Notes under the pieces: model-generated
Told to the model about the DNA's origin: nothing
What the model saw: only the letters and a program-made list of their open reading frames with translations
The model's database searches: none
Shown here: piece by piece, positions 34,136 through 41,913 of the stretch
How the letters are laid out: each line of letters starts with the position of its first letter
Numbering within the stretch: the stretch's first letter is position 1
NCBI GenBank assembly: GCA_963850345.1
Contig: CAWKKW010000009.1
Span: 310,001 to 374,000 of the forward strand
DNA: 64,000 bases
Direction of reading: 5' to 3'
Origin: CAWKKW01 sp963850345
GTDB taxonomy: Bacteria; Acidobacteriota; Terriglobia; Terriglobales; Acidobacteriaceae
Position numbers and translations under genes: made by a program

Positions 34136-35349
34136 GCCAGAAGACGGAAGACCTGATCACCGTACTGGACACCGGCAGTGGAAAGACGCGCGTGCTGGTC
34201 GCAGAGGTGAATGAAGGCGCGTTGAAGTATCGCGGGCACGGCATCGTGGACGCAGCCGGAATGCGCAAAGGCCTGATTGCGGATCTGGCGCCGGCGACGC
34301 GCTCGATCAACGAGGCGGCCATGCAGGCGGAAAAGATCGCCGATGGCACGATCGATCATTGCGTGATTGGCATCGGTGGTCCACACGTGCGCGGAGTGAA
34401 CAGCCGCGGCGGCATCAGCCTTGGCACGCGCATTCGCGAGATTACCCGCGAAGATGTACGTGCCGCGATTGAACGCGCCCGTTCGGTTTCGCTTCCGGCC
34501 GATCGCGAAGTCATGCACCTGCTGCCGCAGCAGTTCATTCTCGATGAGCAGCCGGGCATTCACGACCCCATCGGAATGGTGGGCAGCCGCCTCGAAGTCA
34601 ATCTGCACATCTCGACGTGTGCAGCCAGCGCGCAGCAGAGCGTCGTGACCTGCGCCAACAAGGCAGGCCTCGAAGTCCGCGAGACGGTGTTTGAAGCCAT
34701 TGCGGCGGCCGAAGCAATCGTTTCAGCCGATGAGCGCGAGTTGGGTGTGTGCCTGATCGATATCGGCGCAGCTTCCTCGGAACTGGTGGTGTTTTTTGAA
34801 GGCTCGGTTGCCCATACAGCGGTGATTCCGATTGGCGGCGATCACTTCACCAACGATCTAGCCGTGGGGCTGCATATCCCGGTGCAGGAAGCGGAGTGGC
34901 TGAAGTGCCAGTATGGGCACGCGGTGGTGACCTCCGTTTCGCAGTCGTACGAAGTGGAAGTGCACGGCATGCCGGGCCACGAACCGAAGGTGGTTCGTCA
35001 GCGGTTGCTGGCCGAGATTCTGGAGCCGCGCGCCAGGGAACTGTTTCAACTGCTGCGCGACAATCTGCGCCAGGGCGGAGTGTTTGAGGCGTTGGGCGCG
35101 GGCTGCATTCTCACCGGCGGCGGAGCGCGGCTTGCAGGCATGCTGGATGTGGCGGAGAGCCTGCTGCGTGTGCCTGCGCGGATCGGCTATCCGGTGCCGC
35201 TATCGCGCATGCCGCCTGAACTGATTCAGCCGGAGTGTGCTGCCCTGATTGGAATGATCTTGTACACCCACCGCACCAGCGTGATCCGGGCGGCGGAAGA
35301 CAACGGTTTGCGCGCCAAGCTGCGCGCCATGTTCGCAGGAAGCTTGTAA
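34132..35349 (+). CDS. ftsA: Cell-division protein FtsA
   Basis: This 405-residue actin-fold protein has VLDTGSGKTRVLVAEV (phosphate 1), GIGGPHVRGVNSRGGI, LIDIGAASSELVVFFEGSVA (phosphate 2) with IPIGGDHFTNDLA, and GCILTGGGARLAGM (adenosine motif). FtsA tethers FtsZ to the membrane and recruits later division proteins. The C-terminal NGLRAKLRAMF is an amphipathic helix suitable for membrane attachment. It is translationally coupled to ftsQ and lies 19 bp ahead of ftsZ. Confidence 0.96.
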   Translation: MSQKTEDLITVLDTGSGKTRVLVAEVNEGALKYRGHGIVDAAGMRKGLIADLAPATRSINEAAMQAEKIADGTIDHCVIGIGGPHVRGVNSRGGISLGTRIREITREDVRAAIERARSVSLPADREVMHLLPQQFILDEQPGIHDPIGMVGSRLEVNLHISTCAASAQQSVVTCANKAGLEVRETVFEAIAAAEAIVSADERELGVCLIDIGAASSELVVFFEGSVAHTAVIPIGGDHFTNDLAVGLHIPVQEAEWLKCQYGHAVVTSVSQSYEVEVHGMPGHEPKVVRQRLLAEILEPRARELFQLLRDNLRQGGVFEALGAGCILTGGGARLAGMLDVAESLLRVPARIGYPVPLSRMPPELIQPECAALIGMILYTHRTSVIRAAEDNGLRAKLRAMFAGSL

Positions 35350-35368
35350 CCACAGGAGAGATGAGCCG

Positions 35369-36715
35369 ATGAGTCAGTCCGAAGAAATTCGCATTCAGTA
35401 TCACGATGAGATCCCGCGCGGCGCGAAGATCAAGGTCATTGGCGTAGGTGGCGGCGGTGGGAATGCCGTGAACCGAATGATTTCAGCACGCGTGGAGGGG
35501 GTGGAGTTTATCGCCGCCAACACCGACGTGCAGGCGCTGCAGCTCTCGCAGGCTCCAGTGAAGCTGCAGTTGGGTGTGAAGCTGACCAGCGGCCTGGGTG
35601 CGGGCGCGAACCCCGACATGGGCCGCCGGGCGGCCCTCGAAGATTCAGACAAGATCATCGAAGCGCTTGAAGGCGCCGATATGGTCTTTGTGACCGCAGG
35701 ACTCGGCGGCGGCACGGGGACTGGCGCGGCTCCGGTGATCGCTTCGCTAGCCAGCGAAATGGGCGCGTTGACGGTCGCAGTGATTACTCGTCCCTTCGGC
35801 TTTGAAGGCAAGCGCCGCATGATGCAGGCGGAGCGCGGCATGGAAGAACTGCTGGAAAGCGTGGACACGATGATCGTGATCCCCAACGAGAAGCTGCTGG
35901 CTGTGGCGAAGGACGCCGGATTCTTCGAGTCGTTCCGCATCGCCGACGATGTGTTGCGTCAGGGTGTGCAGGGTATCTCGGACATCATCACCATCCCGGG
36001 CATCATCAACCGCGACTTCGCCGACGTGAAGACCACGATGGCAGGCATGGGCTACGCGGTGATGGGCACGGCGGTGCGCAGCGGCACCAATCGCGCGATT
36101 GAAGCAGCGCAGGCGGCGATGGCTTCGCCCTTGCTCGAAGCGGGGGCGATCGATGGTGCGCGCGGCATCCTCATCAATATCAGCGGCTCGAGTTCACTCA
36201 AGCTGAGCGAGGTGAACGAAGCCTCGACACTGATTCAGAACGCGTCCCACGAAGACGCCAACATCATCTTCGGCGCGGTGCTGGACGAGAGCATGGGCGA
36301 CGATGTGAAGATCACGGTGATCGCCACCGGGTTTCGCAAGGAGTCGGCAGAGAGACGGATGCGCCTGCTGGAGCCGGCCTTCAGAGGAAGCTCCGCGGCG
36401 AACGTGCGGGTAGAGCCGCGACCGGCGGTCCCCCGGTTCGCCAGCGAAGAGGCAGACGATCTGTCGTTGCCCATGCCGGTTGCGGAGCCGCTTCGACCGA
36501 CTGCGGATATGGAAGGCTCGAGTTCAGAGGGCTGGCCGGAGATGACGTATGTTGCGGGCCAGGAGAACGAGGCTGAAGCGGAGCCGGTGAGAGAGTCCTT
36601 CACTTCGGTGGCGGTCGAAGTAACACCGATGTCCTCCACGCCTGTGATGTTCGCTGAGGAGCCGGAGAGTGAGAATCTGGACATTCCTGCATTTCTCCGA
36701 AAAGGGGGATTGTAA
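35369..36715 (+). CDS. ftsZ: Cell-division protein FtsZ
   Basis: This 448-residue tubulin homologue has IKVIGVGGGGGNAVNRM, the tubulin signature GGGTGTG (113-119), NRDFADVKTTMAGMGYAVMG and a synergy region TVIATGF. A variable acidic linker (about 340-435) ends in DIPAFLRKGGL, the conserved peptide that binds FtsA and other partners. AGGAGAG lies 8 bp before ATG 35369. It assembles into the Z ring at mid-cell. It follows ftsA closely and is probably the last gene of the murC-ftsQAZ unit. Confidence 0.98.
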   Translation: MSQSEEIRIQYHDEIPRGAKIKVIGVGGGGGNAVNRMISARVEGVEFIAANTDVQALQLSQAPVKLQLGVKLTSGLGAGANPDMGRRAALEDSDKIIEALEGADMVFVTAGLGGGTGTGAAPVIASLASEMGALTVAVITRPFGFEGKRRMMQAERGMEELLESVDTMIVIPNEKLLAVAKDAGFFESFRIADDVLRQGVQGISDIITIPGIINRDFADVKTTMAGMGYAVMGTAVRSGTNRAIEAAQAAMASPLLEAGAIDGARGILINISGSSSLKLSEVNEASTLIQNASHEDANIIFGAVLDESMGDDVKITVIATGFRKESAERRMRLLEPAFRGSSAANVRVEPRPAVPRFASEEADDLSLPMPVAEPLRPTADMEGSSSEGWPEMTYVAGQENEAEAEPVRESFTSVAVEVTPMSSTPVMFAEEPESENLDIPAFLRKGGL

Positions 36716-36723
36716 AGATAGAC

Positions 36724-36787
36724 AACTTGCGATACGTTGGGCTCATTATCCACAGCAAGTGACAGAGTTCTAAACGTTCCGCAAGTT
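36724..36787. repeat. Imperfect 15-bp inverted repeat after ftsZ
   Basis: AACTTGCGATACGTT (36724-36738) and AACGTTCCGCAAGTT (36773-36787) are inverted copies with two mismatches and a 34-base spacer. It lies just after the ftsZ stop and before the transpeptidase gene. It could form a large hairpin or serve as a paired operator; there is no T-tract to support termination. Confidence 0.4.
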
Positions 36788-36962
36788 GAGCGAAGAGCGT
36801 GGATTTTCTAGCTCCCGGGTTAAGCTGGAAGTGCAGGCTGTTTTGTCTGGGACTGAGGGCCAATTCGGGAAGTTGCAGTATTTGTGAAATTTACAGAACA
36901 CTTCAGGCACTATCCTGCGTCAAATGAGCACGGTATCCTGTGTCTGTTCGAGAGATGAACAC

Positions 36963-38213
36963 ATGAAGCGCATTCTAAACACAGTCCTGATACTTGCTAT
37001 GATGACGCTGCCGCTGGGTATGGTGGCCGAAGCAACTGGTCATCACGCGGTTCACCGCTCCCGTTCCGCTGGACACCTGCAGGAATCCTCTCGCGTACAA
37101 AAGCGTATGTCGCGGCTGCAGCACAGCCGCCGCGCTGTCTACACCCATGCCGTGCTGCGCGGGCGTTCCGGGCATCTGCGGCGTGCCGCCTTGTATAGCA
37201 GGCGTCATCGGTATTACGAGCACTTTACCGGGAACTCCTTTGTAGACTCTGACATCACCGCCGGTGACAGCACGGCCGGCGAAGACCCGGTAGTCCGGGC
37301 GGCGGCTATCGCAGCTCTGGGCAACATGAATGGAACGGTGGTCGCGATCGATCCCAGCAGTGGCCGCATTTTGGCCATGGTGAACCAGAAGCTGGCGCTT
37401 TCAAGCGGCGCGGAGCCTTGCTCGACCATCAAGCTTTCGGTCGCGCTGGCAGCTCTCGAAGAAGGCATTATCACCAAGGACACGCCGGTTAATCTGGGCG
37501 GTTCGTACCATCTGAACCTGACCGAAGCATTGGCCCATTCCAACAATCTTTACTTTGAGACGCTGGGTCGGCGGCTAGGCTTTGAGCGGATTCGCCACTA
37601 TGCGAACCAATTCGGCCTTGGCGAACTGGCCGGCTATAACATTTCGGGTGAGCAACTCGGTATCTATCCCGACCAGGAACTGCCGATGAGCCAGGGCGGC
37701 GTGGGCCGGATGTGCAGCTTCGGCGAGGGCGTCTCGATGACTCCGCTGCAGCTTGGAGCACTGGTGGCTGCGATCGCGAATGGCGGCACTCTCTACTACC
37801 TGCAGCATCCGAACAATCCGGAAGAAGTTTTAAACCTGCAGCCACACGTCAAACGCACTCTGGATATCGCCAAGCTGGTGCCTGAAATCTCCGACGGCAT
37901 GGCCGCAGCAGTCAACTACGGCACCGCGCGTTCGCTGCGCGCCAACTTCAATCAATTCCCGATCCTTGGAAAGACCGGCACCTGCTCCAACAATGGGACG
38001 CGGTTTGGCTGGTTCGCTTCCTACGCAGATACGCAATATGGTCGCATCGTGACGGTCATCTTCCTCGAGGGCGGACGGCCGACCTTCGGGCCGAAGGCTG
38101 CAGAGCTGACCGGTTTCTTCTATCGCAATCTATGGGATCACAGCTACTTCGCTGCCCGGCAGCCGCAGGATACTTCTTCTACGACCGCGCCGGCTCTGGG
38201 CGTCTCACAATAA
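36963..38213 (+). CDS. Single-domain penicillin-binding transpeptidase with basic N-terminal region
   Basis: This 416-residue exported protein has a signal peptide (1-25), an Arg/His/Ser-rich stretch (27-87) and a penicillin-binding transpeptidase domain with all three motifs: S154-T-I-K157, S193-N-N195 and K337-T-G. Class B PBPs normally have a TM anchor and a dimerisation domain before the catalytic part; here only the basic stretch is present. It should cross-link peptidoglycan or act as a relative of class D beta-lactamases. Its place after ftsZ suggests a septal role. In-frame ATG 36924 would hide the signal peptide. Confidence 0.85.
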   Translation: MKRILNTVLILAMMTLPLGMVAEATGHHAVHRSRSAGHLQESSRVQKRMSRLQHSRRAVYTHAVLRGRSGHLRRAALYSRRHRYYEHFTGNSFVDSDITAGDSTAGEDPVVRAAAIAALGNMNGTVVAIDPSSGRILAMVNQKLALSSGAEPCSTIKLSVALAALEEGIITKDTPVNLGGSYHLNLTEALAHSNNLYFETLGRRLGFERIRHYANQFGLGELAGYNISGEQLGIYPDQELPMSQGGVGRMCSFGEGVSMTPLQLGALVAAIANGGTLYYLQHPNNPEEVLNLQPHVKRTLDIAKLVPEISDGMAAAVNYGTARSLRANFNQFPILGKTGTCSNNGTRFGWFASYADTQYGRIVTVIFLEGGRPTFGPKAAELTGFFYRNLWDHSYFAARQPQDTSSTTAPALGVSQ

Positions 38214-38286
38214 ACACAACCGAATCTGAATGAACACGGCCTCCTCATCGGAGGCCGTAATTCTTTGCGATAGGATTGCTGATGCC

Positions 38287-39879
38287 ATGCAAATCCTGAC
38301 AGCAGGAGAGATGCGCACCGTGGATCGTGTCACGGTCGAGCGCTTCGGCGTAAGTTCGCTCGAGTTGATGGAGAATGCCGGGCAGGCAGTCGCCCGATTC
38401 GTGCTACACGAGTTTGCCGACCGCGACCGCATTACCGTGCTGTGCGGGCGCGGCAACAACGGGGGCGACGGCTTTGTCGCTGCGCGGCTTTTGCTGGCGG
38501 CTGGTCGCGATGTGCGCGTTCTGCTCCTGGGCGATCCCGCGGAGTTGAAGGGCGACGCCAAGAGCATGTTCGAATGCCTGCCGGTGCAGGCTGGAGTGGC
38601 GCCGAGCGCAGCGAACCTGGAATCTGAGGGAATTCGGGCAATCCTTCGCAACACTGACCTGTTTCTGGACGCGGTTGTGGGCACCGGCTTCAAGCCGCCT
38701 TTAAAGGGTGTCGCAGCGGCGCTGGGGGGCGTTCTCAAGGCGCATTCGGCTCCGGTGGTGGCGGTGGACCTGCCGTCGGGTTGGGACGCCGATTCGCGGG
38801 AATTCACCAGCGAGGGAGCTTACCGCGCCGACGCGGTGGTGACGTTTACCGCCCCGAAGTTGGCGCACCTGTTCGGCAATCTGACCAGCGGCCCTATCGT
38901 GGTGGCCGATATTGGCTCTCCGGAAGAGGCCATCCAGTCGACGACACGCCTGACCTGGACCGGCGACTCCACCGCACTCACCCTCGCTCCTCGCAACCCG
39001 GACAGCAACAAGGGGAAGTTTGGGCACATTCTCCTAATTGGCGGCTCGCGTGGAAAGGCGGGGGCACCGTCCATGAGCAGCCTGGCGGCGTTGCGGGCTG
39101 GGGCAGGATTGGTGACGGCAGCGGTTCCGGAGTCGATCCTGAATACCGTTAGCCTGATCACGCCCGAACTCATGACGCATCCGCTCATGGAAGGCCAGCA
39201 TGGCGAGATCAGCGGCGCCAATCTTCACCCCGATGCTTTGAAGGCGATGCTCGAGCGGAAGACGGTGCTGGCTACAGGTCCGGGCCTGTCGCAACACGAA
39301 GAGGCTGCGCAGTTCGTGCGCGACCTTGTGACGAAGACGGACCTGCCAATGGTGCTGGACGCGGACGGCTTGAACGCAGTGGCAAAAGATCTGTCGGTCC
39401 TGGATGGTCGCAGGCGAACCCTGGTGTTGACCCCGCATCCCGGAGAGATGGCAACTCTGATCGGCAGCACGGTGAAGGCAGTGCAGGCGGACAGGGAGGG
39501 CGTAGCCCGTGACTTTGCCATGCGCTACCACGTCACCCTGGTGTTGAAGGGGTGGCGGACGCTGGTGGCTCACCCAGACGGACGGATCGCGGTGAACACG
39601 ACCGGCAACGCGGGAATGGCGAAGGGTGGGAGTGGAGATATTCTGACCGGGATTGTTGCTGCGATGCTCGGGCAGTATTCTGATGAAACTGCAAAAGCGG
39701 TCGAGGCTGCGGTCTTTCTTCACGGGCTTGCGGCGGATTTCGCGGTTCGTGAACAGGATGTGCACACCCTTTTGGCCACCGACACAGTGGCTCATCTGTT
39801 CAAGGCATTTCGCTTTCAGGTTCGGCAAGTAGGCTTGTATGTTTGGTTACAAGGAATTCCACGCGGAACGGCGGATTGA
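38287..39879 (+). CDS. nnr: Bifunctional NAD(P)HX epimerase/dehydratase
   Basis: This protein of about 530 residues joins two repair enzymes. The N-terminal YjeF-type epimerase shows MRTVDRVTVERFGVSSLELM, CGRGNNGGDGFVAAR and VDLPSGWDAD. The C-terminal ADP-dependent NAD(P)HX dehydratase shows KFGHILLIGGSRGKAGAPSM, LDADGLNAVAKD, LTPHPGEMATLIG and TGNAGMAKGGSGDILTGIVA. It restores damaged, hydrated NAD(P)H. ATG 38287 is the likely start; ATG 38230 would add 19 residues. The stop overlaps the tsaE start, a common nnr-tsaE arrangement. Confidence 0.94.
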   Translation: MQILTAGEMRTVDRVTVERFGVSSLELMENAGQAVARFVLHEFADRDRITVLCGRGNNGGDGFVAARLLLAAGRDVRVLLLGDPAELKGDAKSMFECLPVQAGVAPSAANLESEGIRAILRNTDLFLDAVVGTGFKPPLKGVAAALGGVLKAHSAPVVAVDLPSGWDADSREFTSEGAYRADAVVTFTAPKLAHLFGNLTSGPIVVADIGSPEEAIQSTTRLTWTGDSTALTLAPRNPDSNKGKFGHILLIGGSRGKAGAPSMSSLAALRAGAGLVTAAVPESILNTVSLITPELMTHPLMEGQHGEISGANLHPDALKAMLERKTVLATGPGLSQHEEAAQFVRDLVTKTDLPMVLDADGLNAVAKDLSVLDGRRRTLVLTPHPGEMATLIGSTVKAVQADREGVARDFAMRYHVTLVLKGWRTLVAHPDGRIAVNTTGNAGMAKGGSGDILTGIVAAMLGQYSDETAKAVEAAVFLHGLAADFAVREQDVHTLLATDTVAHLFKAFRFQVRQVGLYVWLQGIPRGTAD

Positions 39880-40358
39880 TGATGGCGGAAACGGCAAACG
39901 CGAAGGTTCACCAATTCGAAAGCCAGGGCAGCGCAGATACGATTCGTGTCGGCCGGGAGATTGCGAAGCTGCTGGTTCCGCCGCAGTTTCTCATTCTGCG
40001 CGGCGACTTAGGCTCGGGCAAGACGACGCTCGTGAAAGGTATTGCGGAGGCTCTGGACGCGGCTGATCCTGAAGAAGTGACCAGCCCAACCTTTACGCTC
40101 ATCCACGAGTACGAAGGCACGCGGAATACCGGCTCCGAAAAGGTACCAGTGCTTCTCTATCACCTCGATCTATATCGGATTGAAGGGGAGCGCCAGTTAG
40201 ATTCTCTGGGCCTGGATGAGTTATCTACGCCGGACAGCATCGTGTTAGTCGAGTGGGGCGAGAAGTTCGCCAGCGTGGTGAAGCGGAGCAGTGGCGAGAT
40301 CGTCATGGAAGCTTCTGGCGGCGACACGCGCAAGATCACAGTTACTCTAAAGGACTAG
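39879..40358 (+). CDS. tsaE: tRNA threonylcarbamoyladenosine biosynthesis ATPase TsaE
   Basis: This 159-residue P-loop protein has LRGDLGSGKTTLVKGIAEAL (Walker A), SPTFTLIHEYEG, LLYHLDLYRIEGERQLDSLG and VLVEWGEKF (Walker B-like), the standard TsaE set. TsaE drives the TsaB-TsaD cycle in t6A formation. ATG 39879 overlaps the nnr stop (TGATG). TsaB is encoded about 38 kb away in this window, so the t6A genes are dispersed. Confidence 0.95.
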   Translation: MMAETANAKVHQFESQGSADTIRVGREIAKLLVPPQFLILRGDLGSGKTTLVKGIAEALDAADPEEVTSPTFTLIHEYEGTRNTGSEKVPVLLYHLDLYRIEGERQLDSLGLDELSTPDSIVLVEWGEKFASVVKRSSGEIVMEASGGDTRKITVTLKD

Positions 40359-40511
40359 CACTAAAGTGCGCCGCGTTTTTCTGCGGTCTGCGATAGGCTG
40401 TGGGCTCCGGATTCCGTTCTGCGATTTGCAATCCAAGAAAAGCAGCGATTTTTTTATCCTTGGACTTAGTCGCGCATCCAATAGCTTACCGTTAACGGAG
40501 GTTCTCCCCTA

Positions 40512-40808
40512 ATGCGCTCCGAATTGGTGTATGCGGCTTCTGCGAAATTGCGAAACCGTTACCAACTCTGCCAGACTGTAGCTCGAGCGACACGCAAGCT
40601 GCACATCCCGTCCACACCCACTGCCAACACAATCAACAAGTCTCTCAACGGAATCGCCTCGGGCGCATACGGCCGCGCCGGCCAGATTCTTCCTCCGGAA
40701 GAAGTCTCCGAGATCAAACAGGCTGTGAAGCGCACCATCGCTGTTGCGGCGAGAAGTTCCGCCCAGGATAAGCCCGAAACATCGACCCCGGACAAGGCAG
40801 CCGCGTAA
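40512..40808 (+). CDS. Small protein resembling RNA polymerase omega subunit
   Basis: This 98-residue protein has an N-terminal half, SAKLRNRYQLCQTVARATRKL, which resembles the N-R-x-x-L-x-x-x-A-x-x-R-x-x-x-L helix of RpoZ. After that it diverges (PTANTINKSLNGIASGAYGR) and ends in a polar tail. It may be an omega paralogue or the genome's omega subunit in an unusual place. GGAGG lies 10 bp before ATG 40512. Upstream, TTGGAC with TAGCTT at a 16-bp spacing is a plausible promoter, after the tsaE transcript ends. Confidence 0.5.
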   Translation: MRSELVYAASAKLRNRYQLCQTVARATRKLHIPSTPTANTINKSLNGIASGAYGRAGQILPPEEVSEIKQAVKRTIAVAARSSAQDKPETSTPDKAAA

Positions 40809-41740
40809 CTTTAGCGGCGCCTTATCCAGGCCCTCGGAACGCGTGTGTGCGGATCCGGCGGCCGGCGTTCTGGTTCGCGAATGACACTTCCCCAAATTCC
40901 TTGATACGAAGCAGTCGGCCGTCAATGCGGGCGCGTCTCTATTCCTTCGCCGTAGCACATGTTCAATCAGAACGAGACGGTGGAGAACGGTTCCCCTGGT
41001 CACGCTGGGTAGCGACCAGAAGAGGACAACCTGCACCAGAGACATCACCAGGAAGGTCCAGAGCCGAGCTGACGCCACGGCCCCCTGGCCTCGCCGCAAC
41101 TCTTGTTTGGTGCGAGGTCACCCATGCCGAGGCGAACTCCCGGAGAGAGCGGCTAGGCTTTTGGGCGGTAGAAGATGGAAATCTGGCCGCGAAATGTTCA
41201 CGCTGTCGAACATCACCAGACTGCCTGAATGCCGCATTTGCTGACGCTTGGAGTTGCCGTATGCCCGGTGAGGTTCCTTAGACCCATCCTGCCCATGGGG
41301 CATTTCCCCCTTAGCTGCCTGCCCTGAACTGCACATCGGCACGGCCGGCGCGACTTTTCCCGAAAACTATAGGTGGCTAAAGCGGGAGCGAGCGACCTAG
41401 GCAGCTCTCTGCCAGCGAACGGTCCGGGAGTCTGTGGAGTATCCTGTGAGTCGATGCCGCTTAGAATCAGCAACTTGCCTGTTGATCCCGAATTGATGAA
41501 GAAAAGTGGCGGCGTGCATTGTGGGATCGGCGTCGGCCATCGACTTTAGTGTTCGATTTTGTTCAGCATCGGGTCGCCGAGATTTTCCCTGACCGTATGT
41601 GGGTCTGGTAGGGTGGAACCCGGTGTACTGGCCCATTGGCTCACGGTCGGCGCCGAAATCATCTGTGCGGACACAATGAATCGAGCCTCAATGCTGTTTA
41701 CTGTTGTGAATCCCGGGCATCAATGCGGCTTGTTCGGCAG
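40809..41740. other. About 0.93 kb without a recognisable gene
   Basis: Six-frame reading gives only short ORFs on both strands (up to about 145 codons) with compositions unlike proteins (Arg/Ser/Pro-rich shadows) and no ribosome sites. I see no tRNA, transposase fragment or riboswitch core. It may be an old gene remnant, a large regulatory region for the TonB receptor, or sequence with many errors, since the gene after it also has frame breaks. Confidence 0.5.
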
Positions 41741-41770
41741 TTGACAGCGCTCACGACGTGCGCGTAGATT
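41741..41770 (+). promoter_or_regulatory. Candidate promoter of the TonB-dependent receptor gene
   Basis: A consensus -35 TTGACA (41741-41746) is followed after 18 bp by TAGATT (41765-41770). This would give a leader of about 135 bases before ATG 41914. The -10 resembles that of the padR promoter. Confidence 0.45.
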
Positions 41771-41913
41771 CCACGGCTAGCCTGGAGTCATTTTGTCGCA
41801 CGAGAGATGTCGCGACAGGAGATTGAAGGCAATTCGCAAACGACACTCAACCATAAGAAGTGAAAACAGCAGTACTCGATCCAGCCAACCGGATCATTTA
41901 AGGGAGATTAGGG

